A DNA stretch of 6,422 nt from Gammaproteobacteria bacterium (GCA_015232955.1 JADFYS010000115.1:1-6422), one strand, 5' to 3'. Shown: positions 1-5,885, numbered from the stretch's first letter. The notes: generated by a model from the letters alone, not told the origin. Numbers and translations are program-made.

Positions 1-154
1 TTCATGCGGCTTCATGCCTTGAATAGCCACACTTCTCGACTCCCTGAAATCCAGTGTTTCCAGGTATCTTGGGTATATTCATGCGGATTCATGCCTTGAA
101 GAACCACACTTCCCAACTCCCTGAATTCCACTGTTTCCAACTATCTTGGGTATA
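1..154. repeat. Two tandem copies of a 77-bp direct repeat
   Basis: Copy 1 is 1-77 and copy 2 is 78-154. They are the same length and differ at 9 of 77 positions by my count (about 88% identity), with no gaps. Each copy begins with the short motif TTCATGC repeated ten bases apart (TTCATGCGGM then TTCATGCCTT) and ends in CTTGGGTATA. Copy 1 starts at the window edge, so more copies may lie upstream. The repeat sits just upstream of the NifA site and is more AT-rich than the operon. I see no convincing gene in it. It could be a dispersed intergenic element or a spacer after the upstream gene; its function is unknown. Confidence 0.85.
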
Positions 155-162
155 GAACTGTT

Positions 163-178
163 TGTCGCAAATACTACA
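163..178 (+). promoter_or_regulatory. NifA upstream activator site (TGT-N10-ACA)
   Basis: TGT at 163-165 and ACA at 176-178 are separated by exactly ten bases, the consensus for NifA enhancer binding. The centre lies about 78 bp upstream of the start predicted from the sigma-54 promoter at 223-238, a normal distance for NifA-activated promoters. The optional T at the fifth spacer position is absent. The match is short and would be weak alone, but it is credible next to a perfect sigma-54 promoter and a nif gene. Confidence 0.72.
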
Positions 179-222
179 GGGCTTGATTTCAGATTATCCA
201 ATAAATTCAGCCAGATGTGAAT

Positions 223-238
223 TGGCACAACCATTGCT
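223..238 (+). promoter_or_regulatory. Sigma-54 (RpoN) -24/-12 promoter of the nifEN operon
   Basis: TGGCAC (223-228), a five-base spacer, and TTGCT (234-238) match the sigma-54 consensus. The invariant GG (224-225) and GC (236-237) are ten bases apart, as required. Transcription should start near 249, giving a leader of about 30 bases before the nifEN start. The promoter, with the TGT-N10-ACA site upstream, implies expression only when NifA is active, that is under nitrogen limitation and low oxygen. The accessory operon can therefore be transcribed separately from any upstream nifHDK genes. Confidence 0.92.
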
Positions 239-247
239 CTGCCTCTC

Positions 248-264
248 TCTATCTTAGTGATAGA
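248..264 (+). other. Small hairpin at the predicted transcript 5' end
   Basis: TCTATC (248-253) and GATAGA (259-264) form a 6-bp perfect inverted repeat around a five-base loop. It coincides with the transcription start expected near 249, so it could fold at the very 5' end of the mRNA, or the palindrome could be a protein site on DNA. The stem is AT-rich and short, so a chance occurrence is possible. Confidence 0.35.
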
Positions 265-278
265 AGTGGTCAGATGCG

Positions 279-3110
279 ATGAAACAGAAGGATATTGCGG
301 CGCTACTGGATGAACCGGCCTGCGCCCACAACAAAAAGGAGAAGTCGGGGTGTGCCAAGCCGAAGCCGGGTGCCACTGCCGGTGGCTGCGCTTTTGATGG
401 TGCCCAGATCGCCCTGCTGCCAATTGCAGATGTTGCCCATATCGTCCACGGCTCTATCGCCTGTGCCGGGAGCTCCTGGGACAACCGCGGTACCCGATCT
501 ACCGGAGCCAAGACCTATCGTATCGGGATGACCACCGATCTCACCGAGCAGGACATCATCATGGGGCGTGGTGAGAAGCGCCTCTTTCACTCGATTAAGC
601 AGGCGATCGACAGCTACCAACCGGCCGCTGTCTTTGTCTACAACACCTGTGTACCGGCACTCATTGGCGACGATATCCTCGCGGTCTGTAAAGATGCAGA
701 GGCACGGTGGGGGACTGCGGTGATCCCGGTGGATGCTGCAGGGTTTTACGGTACCAAAAACCTCGGTAACCGCATCGCTGGTGAGACCATGGTGAAGTAT
801 GTCTGTGGTACGCGTGAGCCGGATCCCCTCCCACCTGCTGCTGCGGCGGCAGGGCAGGCGATTCATGATGTGGCACTCATTGGCGAGTACAACATTGCAG
901 GTGAGCTGTGGCATGTTTTGCCTCTGCTGGATGAGTTGGGGCTGCGCGTCCTCTGTACCCTCTCCGGTGATGCCCGCTTTCGTGAAGTACAGACGATGCA
1001 CCGCTCCAAAGCCAATATGATGGTCTGCTCCAAGGCGATGATCAATGTTGCACGCAAGTTAGAAGAGGCGTTTTCCACCCCTTGGTTTGAGGGGAGCTTC
1101 TACGGAGTTGAAGATGTCTCTCGCGCCCTGCGTGATTTTGCGCGCCTGCTGCAGGATGATGACCTGACACAGCGCACCGAAGCACTCATTCAGCGTGAAG
1201 AGGCGCGATGTGCCGTTGCGTTGGCGCCGTGGCGTCAGCGCTTGCAGGGGAAACGGGTGCTACTCTACACCGGCGGGGTCAAGTCGTGGTCGGTGATCTC
1301 CGCCCTGCAGGACCTCGGAATGGAGGTGGTGGCGACCGGCACCAAAAAATCGACAGAAGAGGATAAGGCACGAATTCGTGCCCTAATGGGTGAAGAGGCG
1401 GTGATGCTCGAAGAGGGGAACCCCCGCACCTTGATCGACTTTGTCCATGAACGGCGGGTGGATATCCTGATTGCTGGAGGGCGTAATATGTATACCGCCC
1501 TCAAGGCAAGGATCCCCTTTTTAGATATCAATCAGGAACGAGAGTTCGGCTATGCCGGTTACACCGGGATGGTAGAGTTGGCGCGGCAGTTGGCACTGAC
1601 GATCGAAAGTCCGATCTGGCCTCAGGTGCGACAACTGGCACCATGGCGACGGGGCGATACAGCCATGACCACCCTGGAGACCGTGGCGTCCGGGCCGACA
1701 CCTCAGATTGTGAAGAGAAACAAGGCGCTTTCGGTCAATCCGCTCAAGTCGAGTCAAACCATTGGTGCCGCCCTCGCTTTTCTCGGATTTGCCCGCTCGA
1801 TCCCGATGCTTCACGGCTCACAGGGGTGTACCGCCTTTGGCAAGGTATTCTTTGTTCGCCACTTTCGTGAACCAATCCCCCTCCAGACCACGGCGATGGA
1901 TCAGGTGACCACAGTGATGGGTTCGGAGGATAGTGTGGTCGAGGGGCTCAAGACCATCGCCAGCAAGAGTAAGCCAGATCTGATCGGCGTCCCCACCACA
2001 GGACTCTCTGAGACTCAGGGGAGTGATGTGGCGATGGCCGTGAAAAGCTTTCGTAGCCACCATCCCGAGCATGATGCAATCGCCGTGGTTCCAGTGGTGA
2101 CACCCGACTTTAGTGGTGCTCTGGAGAGCGGTTTTGCCCGAGCGTTGGAGGCGATTATTGACCATCTGGTGCCAGAGGCGGCTATCGCAGGGACCGCCCC
2201 CGGCACCTCCCCTCAGCAGGTGACCGTTCTCGTCGGTTCAGCGCTAACGCCGGGAGATCTCGAAGAGCTGCGAGAGCTGATCGAACTCTTTGGACTTGAG
2301 CCGGTGCTGCTGCCCGATCTCTCAGACTCTCTCGATGGCCACCTTGGCGAAGAGGATTTCTCTCCCCTGACCATTGGCGGCGCCCGGGTAGAGCAGCTGA
2401 AAACGGTGGGTAACTCTGTCGCTACTCTGGTGATAGGTCCCTCACTACAGCGAGCCGCTACCAAACTGCAGGCACTGACCGGGGTACCCGATTACCACTT
2501 TGACCATCTGATGGGGATAGAGGCTGTGGATATGCTGGTTAAAACCCTAAGCGAGATCTCAGGAAAGGAGGTTCCGCCAAAACTGGAACGGCAGCGGGCG
2601 CAGCTCCAGGACGCAATGCTCGATACCCACTTTATGCTCGGGATGGCGCGGGTCGCGATTGCTGCAGATCCTGATCTCCTTCTCGCGCTCAATGGACTCT
2701 TGAGCGGGATGGGGGCAGAGACAGTGGCCGCGGTCTCCCCCATCAATACCCCGGTGTTAAAGAGGGTTTGCACCTCGGTAGTCAAAATTGGGGATCTCGA
2801 AGATCTCGAAAAGATGGCGCAGGAGGCGGCTGCTGAACTCCTTCTGACCAATGCGCATGGGGTAGAGAGTGCAAAGCGGCTCGGGATACCGCTGCTTCGG
2901 GTCGGATTTCCGCAGTATGACCAACTTGGAGGGTATCAGCGCTGCTGGGTAGGGTATCGCGGTAGCAGACAGACACTGTTTGAACTGGCAAATATGATGT
3001 TAACTCTGGAGAAGGGGGAGATCAAACCGTACCGCTCCCGTTACGGCCAGAAGCCTGAATATCGGGAGGAGAGCATTGGTCATTCAGAGACGACTGCAGT
3101 TGGTGAGTGA
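279..3110 (+). CDS. nifEN: Fused NifE-NifN FeMo-cofactor scaffold protein
   Basis: This is a 943-residue single chain. Residues 1 to about 457 are a full NifE and residues from about 477 to the end a full NifN; both are nitrogenase component 1 family (PF00148). NifEN receives the NifB-made iron-sulfur precursor and is where Mo and homocitrate are added with the Fe protein before transfer to NifDK. Ligand residues known from A. vinelandii NifEN are all present: Cys37, Cys62 and Cys124 in the NifE half, Cys517 (equivalent to NifN Cys44) in HGSQGC for the permanent cluster, and Cys250 in the NifE half for the precursor. NifE signature parts include GSIACAGSSWDNRG, YNTCVPALIGDD and GRNMYTALKARIPF. 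NifN parts include FFVRHFREPIPLQTTAMDQ, TTGLSETQGSD, TPDFSG and AQLQDAMLDTHFMLG. Normally these are two genes. The chain has no stop or frameshift across the join. The ATG at 279 is chosen because it aligns the NifE cysteine numbering with A. vinelandii; its ribosome site is weak (purines around 262-270). Confidence 0.96.
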   Translation: MKQKDIAALLDEPACAHNKKEKSGCAKPKPGATAGGCAFDGAQIALLPIADVAHIVHGSIACAGSSWDNRGTRSTGAKTYRIGMTTDLTEQDIIMGRGEKRLFHSIKQAIDSYQPAAVFVYNTCVPALIGDDILAVCKDAEARWGTAVIPVDAAGFYGTKNLGNRIAGETMVKYVCGTREPDPLPPAAAAAGQAIHDVALIGEYNIAGELWHVLPLLDELGLRVLCTLSGDARFREVQTMHRSKANMMVCSKAMINVARKLEEAFSTPWFEGSFYGVEDVSRALRDFARLLQDDDLTQRTEALIQREEARCAVALAPWRQRLQGKRVLLYTGGVKSWSVISALQDLGMEVVATGTKKSTEEDKARIRALMGEEAVMLEEGNPRTLIDFVHERRVDILIAGGRNMYTALKARIPFLDINQEREFGYAGYTGMVELARQLALTIESPIWPQVRQLAPWRRGDTAMTTLETVASGPTPQIVKRNKALSVNPLKSSQTIGAALAFLGFARSIPMLHGSQGCTAFGKVFFVRHFREPIPLQTTAMDQVTTVMGSEDSVVEGLKTIASKSKPDLIGVPTTGLSETQGSDVAMAVKSFRSHHPEHDAIAVVPVVTPDFSGALESGFARALEAIIDHLVPEAAIAGTAPGTSPQQVTVLVGSALTPGDLEELRELIELFGLEPVLLPDLSDSLDGHLGEEDFSPLTIGGARVEQLKTVGNSVATLVIGPSLQRAATKLQALTGVPDYHFDHLMGIEAVDMLVKTLSEISGKEVPPKLERQRAQLQDAMLDTHFMLGMARVAIAADPDLLLALNGLLSGMGAETVAAVSPINTPVLKRVCTSVVKIGDLEDLEKMAQEAAAELLLTNAHGVESAKRLGIPLLRVGFPQYDQLGGYQRCWVGYRGSRQTLFELANMMLTLEKGEIKPYRSRYGQKPEYREESIGHSETTAVGE
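1647..1718 (+). other. NifE/NifN fusion junction (linker, residues 457-480)
   Basis: NifE homology ends at APWR (Trp456-Arg457), a common NifE C-terminus. NifN homology begins near RNKAL (residues 480-484). About 20 residues, rich in small and polar residues, lie between. An in-frame ATG at 1665 (Met463) may be the relic start of a once-separate nifN; only a poor GGGGCG-like ribosome site precedes it. The reading frame is continuous, so a plausible origin is loss of the nifE stop codon. For example, the CGA at 1647-1649 is one transition away from TGA, though this is speculative. Confidence 0.8.
3064..3070 (+). promoter_or_regulatory. Ribosome binding site that sets the TTG start of nifX
   Basis: GGGAGGA lies five bases upstream of the TTG at 3076, inside the end of nifEN. 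No comparable site precedes the next possible start, the ATG at 3112, so this site favours the TTG. Confidence 0.7.
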
Positions 3111-3573
3111 TATGGGGGTCGAGGTCGAAACCAGCCCGTGGGAGGAGGGGGCACTGCGAATCGCCTTCGCTTCAAGTGACAATAAACGGGTGGATCAGCA
3201 CTTTGGGACCGCCAAAGGTCTGGTGATCTACAGTGTTGATCCCGAGCAGAGCCGGGTGGTTGAGGTGATGGAGTTTGCAACTCAGGCGATGGATGGCAAT
3301 GAAGATAAGCTTGAGTCGAAAATCGCTGCCCTGGAAGGGTGTGCTGCCGTCTATAGTCAAGCCATTGGAGCATCAGCGATCAGACAGCTTCAACGCCAGG
3401 GAATACAGCCGGTTAAGGTCGCTCCCGGTAGCACTATCCAGCAGCTGATCTCAGATCTGCAACAGGAGTTGGTCAGTGGTCCTAACAGCTGGATGGCTCG
3501 GGCGATTAGTCGAGAGAGTGGAGTTTCACCCGCCCGCTTTGATGCGATGGAAGCCGAAGGTTGGGAAGAGTAG
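3076..3573 (+). CDS. nifX: NifX, FeMo-cofactor precursor carrier
   Basis: This 165-residue protein has one Nitro_FeMo-Co domain (PF02579), as in NifX, the C-terminal part of NifB and NafY. NifX binds the NifB product and the NifEN-bound precursor and helps move them between NifB, NifEN and storage. The sequence shows LRIAFASSD (27-35), the conserved DQHFG (40-44), the DGNEDKLESKI segment and GASAIRQL. It ends in RFDAMEAEGWEE, almost the same as A. vinelandii NifX as I recall it. Its length is typical. The start is a TTG supported by a strong ribosome site; it overlaps the nifEN end by 35 bases, which suggests translational coupling. An ATG at 3112 would give a shorter protein that still keeps the domain, but it lacks a good ribosome site. 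Confidence 0.94.
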   Translation: MVIQRRLQLVSDMGVEVETSPWEEGALRIAFASSDNKRVDQHFGTAKGLVIYSVDPEQSRVVEVMEFATQAMDGNEDKLESKIAALEGCAAVYSQAIGASAIRQLQRQGIQPVKVAPGSTIQQLISDLQQELVSGPNSWMARAISRESGVSPARFDAMEAEGWEE

Positions 3574-3579
3574 CGACGG

Positions 3580-4059
3580 ATGCACGAAACAGAAGCCACT
3601 GTAATTGCGGTGGAGGATGGCAAGATCACCGTAGAGGCGAGTGTCGAAAGTGGATGCAGCTCATGTGGGCGAAATAGCTGCTCCTCCTCGATACTATCGG
3701 CACTCATCGGTAAAAGACGGAGTGTGGTTACGGTTGAGAACAGCCTCCATGCCACCTATCGGGATCGGGTAGTGATCGGCGTCGAAGACCGGGATCTCTT
3801 GACCGCTACGCTCCTTGCTTATCTCCTGCCCCTGGTGACGATGATCTCTTTGGCTCTGTTGGCGAAGGGGATGGCGATGACAGAGACGGGAGAGATATTT
3901 GCAGCAGCTATCGGTCTGTTGCTGGGGTTACTGACGGTGCGGTTAACTCTGCTCCGGGGGGGGATTGCCCGCTATAGACCGCGGCTGCTGCGGCTGTCAA
4001 CACAACAGGAGGTGGTGCAAACCATCCATTTTTCACCAGAGATAAGGAGAGAGAAGTGA
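3580..4059 (+). CDS. RseC/MucC-family membrane protein in the nif operon
   Basis: This 159-residue protein matches the SoxR-reducing system RseC/MucC family (PF04246). It has a small N-terminal beta domain that opens with ETEATVIAVEDGKITVEA, then a cysteine cluster at Cys26, Cys29 and Cys34 (CSSCGRNSC). Two hydrophobic helices follow, at about 73-95 and 105-125, and a basic C-terminal tail, so it should sit in the inner membrane. Characterised relatives act with RsxABCDGE, the Rnf-type complex that keeps SoxR reduced, or modulate sigma-E signalling. It starts 6 bases after nifX and overlaps the next gene by 4 bases, so it is transcribed as part of the nif operon. The likely role, by inference, is assembly or support of an Rnf complex or another membrane electron carrier that supplies nitrogenase. 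Family assignment is firm; the role here is not proven. Confidence 0.85.
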   Translation: MHETEATVIAVEDGKITVEASVESGCSSCGRNSCSSSILSALIGKRRSVVTVENSLHATYRDRVVIGVEDRDLLTATLLAYLLPLVTMISLALLAKGMAMTETGEIFAAAIGLLLGLLTVRLTLLRGGIARYRPRLLRLSTQQEVVQTIHFSPEIRREK

Positions 4060-4529
4060 GTAGTGAAGAGATACAGATTGCAGAGGATGATCCGGTACTG
4101 GGTACCGACTTTGCGAAAGAGATCGTACGCCAGATGCGCGCCATTGATACCTATGGAACTTATGATGACTGGTCTCTGGCAAAGATTCTTGATCCATTCA
4201 TCCTGACCAAAGAGCGGAAGCGGGAGATCCCGGTAATCGGTGATCCGGATGAGATCGTGATGGCCCGGGTTAAAGCGTTCTATAACGCGATCTCGGCACT
4301 TATCGAGAAAGAGTGTGCACGAATGGCGGTGCCGATGCTCAACCTCTCCCATGAGGGTTTCGGGCGGGTGATCATTACTGTGGACAAACTGGTGGTGATG
4401 GATCGTACGCTGCGTGATGTTCACCGTTTTGGCTTCCCCACACTCTCAAAAATGAAAGATGAGGCGGACAAACTCCTGGCGGTGGCGCTGGAGATTATCG
4501 GTCAGCACCCCAAAGCAGCCGGGATGTAA
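4056..4529 (+). CDS. NifX-associated nitrogen fixation protein (DUF269)
   Basis: The 157-residue protein is the DUF269 family (PF03270), equivalent to orf5 next to nifX in A. vinelandii. The biochemical function is not established; the family occurs almost only in nif clusters. Recognisable parts are the acidic N-terminus, FAKEIVRQMRAIDTYGTYD, the LDPFILTKERKREIPVIGD segment and the C-terminal GFGRVIITVDKLVVMDRTL followed by DVHRFGFPTL. The start is GTG at 4056, with AAGGAG at 4044-4049 six bases upstream. It overlaps the RseC-like gene stop as GTGA, which indicates translational coupling. No signal peptide or membrane segment is visible, so it is cytoplasmic. Confidence 0.93.
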   Translation: MSSEEIQIAEDDPVLGTDFAKEIVRQMRAIDTYGTYDDWSLAKILDPFILTKERKREIPVIGDPDEIVMARVKAFYNAISALIEKECARMAVPMLNLSHEGFGRVIITVDKLVVMDRTLRDVHRFGFPTLSKMKDEADKLLAVALEIIGQHPKAAGM

Positions 4530-4547
4530 CCAAAAAGAGGAAAAGGG

Positions 4548-4763
4548 ATGACAGAAGAAGAGATCAAGGCGTTACACAAGAGTGTAAAGAGGGCGAAACG
4601 CATCGCCACTGAAAAGGCGGGAGAGCTGCACGATCTGGTCGAAGATCGACTCCCTGCAGGGTATGAAGAGATACCGGCTATCGCCCAAGCGACCTACGAC
4701 GCCTGTAAAGCGTGGAAAGAGGCCGAGACGGTGTGGAAAGCGGCAGAGGCCGCAATGAAATGA
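4548..4763 (+). CDS. Small helical nif-associated protein (DUF683, CCE_0567 family)
   Basis: This 71-residue protein is all helix, with many Lys, Glu and Ala residues. It matches DUF683 (PF05082, Rop-like), equivalent to orf6 in A. vinelandii and CCE_0567 of Cyanothece. Helix 1 is about residues 2-30 (EEIKALHKSVKRAKRIATEK), then the conserved HDLVEDRLPAGYEEIPAIA turn, and helix 2 at about 40-70 (ATYDACKAWKEAETVWKAAE). The family is known to form helical bundles by dimerisation; its role in nitrogen fixation is unclear. The ATG at 4548 is preceded by an AAGAGGAAAAGGG purine run. It almost always follows a DUF269 gene, as it does here after 18 bases. Confidence 0.92.
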   Translation: MTEEEIKALHKSVKRAKRIATEKAGELHDLVEDRLPAGYEEIPAIAQATYDACKAWKEAETVWKAAEAAMK

Positions 4764-4773
4764 GGAGAGTAGT

Positions 4774-5109
4774 GTGAGTGTAGTTACCGGCGTAACCCGA
4801 GGTGGGGAGACCTATACCCCGGAGTTTGTGATGGAGATCAACCAGCAGAACTGCATCGGCTGTGGACGCTGCTACAAGGTCTGTCCCCGTGATGTTTTTG
4901 ACCTGGTGGAGCGGGAAGAGGTCGACGGTCTGGAGATGGCTGAGGACGACGATTACGATGATGACGACTATGGTGATGAGGATGGTTTCTCTGACGATAC
5001 TGCAATGGTGATGAGCCTGAAAAATGCGCTGGACTGTATCGGTTGTGAGTCGTGTGCTCGTATCTGTCCCAAGAAATGTTTTACCCATGCACCGTTAGAG
5101 GCTGCTTGA
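4774..5109 (+). CDS. fdxB: Ferredoxin III, nif-specific (2[4Fe-4S])
   Basis: This 111-residue bacterial-type ferredoxin carries two cluster motifs. One is Cys27, Cys30, Cys33 and Cys37 (CIGCGRCYKVCP). The other is Cys88, Cys91, Cys94 and Cys98 (CIGCESCARICP), followed by Cys102. The N-terminal GGETYTPEFVMEIN is typical of the nif-specific FdxB group. It is likely an electron carrier for nitrogenase or for cofactor assembly on NifEN. The start is GTG at 4774, with GAGGAGA (4762-4768) five bases upstream; that site overlaps the end of the DUF683 gene. Between the two cluster motifs lies a strongly acidic stretch (residues 54-75, 14 of 22 Asp or Glu) that looks longer and more acidic than usual for the family. 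Confidence 0.93.
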   Translation: MSVVTGVTRGGETYTPEFVMEINQQNCIGCGRCYKVCPRDVFDLVEREEVDGLEMAEDDDYDDDDYGDEDGFSDDTAMVMSLKNALDCIGCESCARICPKKCFTHAPLEAA

Positions 5110-5123
5110 GAGAGGATTGAGCC

Positions 5124-5450
5124 ATGCCAAAACCCGAAAAACATGTGTTTGTCTGTATGCAGAATCGACCACAGGGCCACCCCCGCCCCTCCTGTAGCCA
5201 GAAAAATTGTGCCGAGATTGCTGAGGAGTTTTACTGGATGCTGCAACAGCGCCAGCTGTTTGACAAGATTCAGGTCACTACCACCGGCTGTCTTGGGCCG
5301 TGTAGTGAAGGGCCATCTGTCTTGGTCTACCCTGAAGGGGTGATGTACGGCAGCATCAAAAAAGAGGATGTCGCAACCATTTTCGATGAGCATCTGCAGC
5401 AGGGGAAGCCGGTAGAGCGGTTACAGGCTCCAAAAGAGTTCTGGGGATAG
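5124..5450 (+). CDS. Thioredoxin-like [2Fe-2S] ferredoxin
   Basis: The 108-residue protein resembles the thioredoxin-fold [2Fe-2S] ferredoxins (Aquifex aeolicus Fd1, Clostridium pasteurianum Fd, Shethna protein I of A. vinelandii). The opening KHVFVCMQNRP and the later TTGCLGPCSEGPSVLVYPEG are hallmarks. Likely cluster ligands are Cys11, Cys24, Cys56 and Cys60; Cys29 is extra. YGSIKKEDVATIFDEHL is the usual C-terminal helix region. Its role is probably electron transfer linked to nitrogenase or cofactor assembly, judged only from its place 14 bases after fdxB. The ATG at 5124 has AGAGGA (5111-5116) seven bases upstream. Family assignment is strong; the physiological partner is unknown. Confidence 0.9.
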   Translation: MPKPEKHVFVCMQNRPQGHPRPSCSQKNCAEIAEEFYWMLQQRQLFDKIQVTTTGCLGPCSEGPSVLVYPEGVMYGSIKKEDVATIFDEHLQQGKPVERLQAPKEFWG

Positions 5451-5492
5451 CCGGCTGTCGGTGATAAAAGTGACCCCCTGTTGATCTAAAAT

Positions 5493-5499
5493 GGTGGAG
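5493..5499 (+). promoter_or_regulatory. Ribosome binding site that favours the ATG at 5506
   Basis: GGTGGAG ends six bases before the ATG at 5506. The earlier in-frame ATG at 5491 has no purine-rich site upstream (the sequence before it is CCCTGTTGATCTAAA). The internal start is therefore preferred. Confidence 0.6.
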
Positions 5500-5505
5500 C
5501 AGCCG

Positions 5506-5883
5506 ATGGAGGCAGATCTCCTACAACAGCGGTTGAGTATACTGCTGCCGCAGTTGACGACCATTCTTGACGCAATGGCGCGTGAAGTTGCTGCGGTCGC
5601 GTTTGCGCCGGATAGTCTCCGCATCCTCCCCCACACCAGTGCCGAGTTCAGGCTGGAAAAGGATCCCTCCAGTGGAGAGTATGGCGTGGCGGGCGAATGG
5701 CGAGAAGGGCATGGACTGAAGGTGGGAACACTGATATTTAACAGCGACGGCAGCTTTTTTGTAGAGCAAGATATCGTTCTGCAGCACCCGACAAAACCGC
5801 AATGGTTTGTTGAGGCGGTAACCGCTTGGGGGCGGGGAGAGCGGGTGCAGACGGAGTTGCGCTTAATTCCCATGGTACGCTAA
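5506..5883 (+). CDS. Conserved-looking small protein of unknown function, nif operon
   Basis: I do not recognise this family. From the ATG at 5506 it is 125 residues; the ATG at 5491 would add five (MVEQP) but lacks a ribosome site. It has no cysteine, signal peptide or membrane segment, so it is probably a soluble cytoplasmic protein without its own metal cluster. An amphipathic N-terminal helix (about residues 2-30, LLQQRLSILLPQLTTILDAM) is followed by a mainly beta region. That region has alternating strands at SAEFRLEKD, LKVGTLIFNSDGSFFVEQDI and ERVQTELRLIP. The gene follows the ferredoxin after a 55-base spacer with no clear promoter, and sits 2 bases before the next unknown gene. Codon use looks like its neighbours. 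A nif accessory role is inferred from position only. Confidence 0.72.
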   Translation: MEADLLQQRLSILLPQLTTILDAMAREVAAVAFAPDSLRILPHTSAEFRLEKDPSSGEYGVAGEWREGHGLKVGTLIFNSDGSFFVEQDIVLQHPTKPQWFVEAVTAWGRGERVQTELRLIPMVR

Positions 5884-5885
5884 TT

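Noticed and set aside
1..154. CRISPR array
   Set aside because: The two copies are directly adjacent 77-bp units with differences throughout; there is no short constant repeat alternating with unique spacers.
191..210. Possible IHF site between the NifA site and the promoter
   Set aside because: The stretch is AT-rich and partly fits WATCAA-N4-TTR but misses several fixed positions, so it is mentioned only as a possibility and not called.
79..423. Minus-strand frame running through the 77-bp repeats into the nifEN start
   Set aside because: It crosses the promoter and the nifEN start, encodes low-complexity sequence and depends on the repeat. No support for a real protein.
303..1001. Long open frame on the minus strand inside nifEN (232 codons), with further minus-strand frames at 1818-2165 and 2492-2851
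   Set aside because: They are antisense to strongly conserved NifE and NifN coding sequence, have no family resemblance and no ribosome site. They reflect the GC-rich codon pattern of the real gene.
2793..2810. Perfect tandem duplication GATCTCGAA x2
   Set aside because: It encodes DLEDLE, part of a GDLEDLE motif also present in A. vinelandii NifN as I recall it, so it is ordinary conserved coding sequence.
5451..5505. Possible separate promoter for the two unknown genes
   Set aside because: I see neither a GG-N10-GC sigma-54 element nor a convincing -35/-10 pair in this 55-base spacer, so the genes are treated as part of the same operon.
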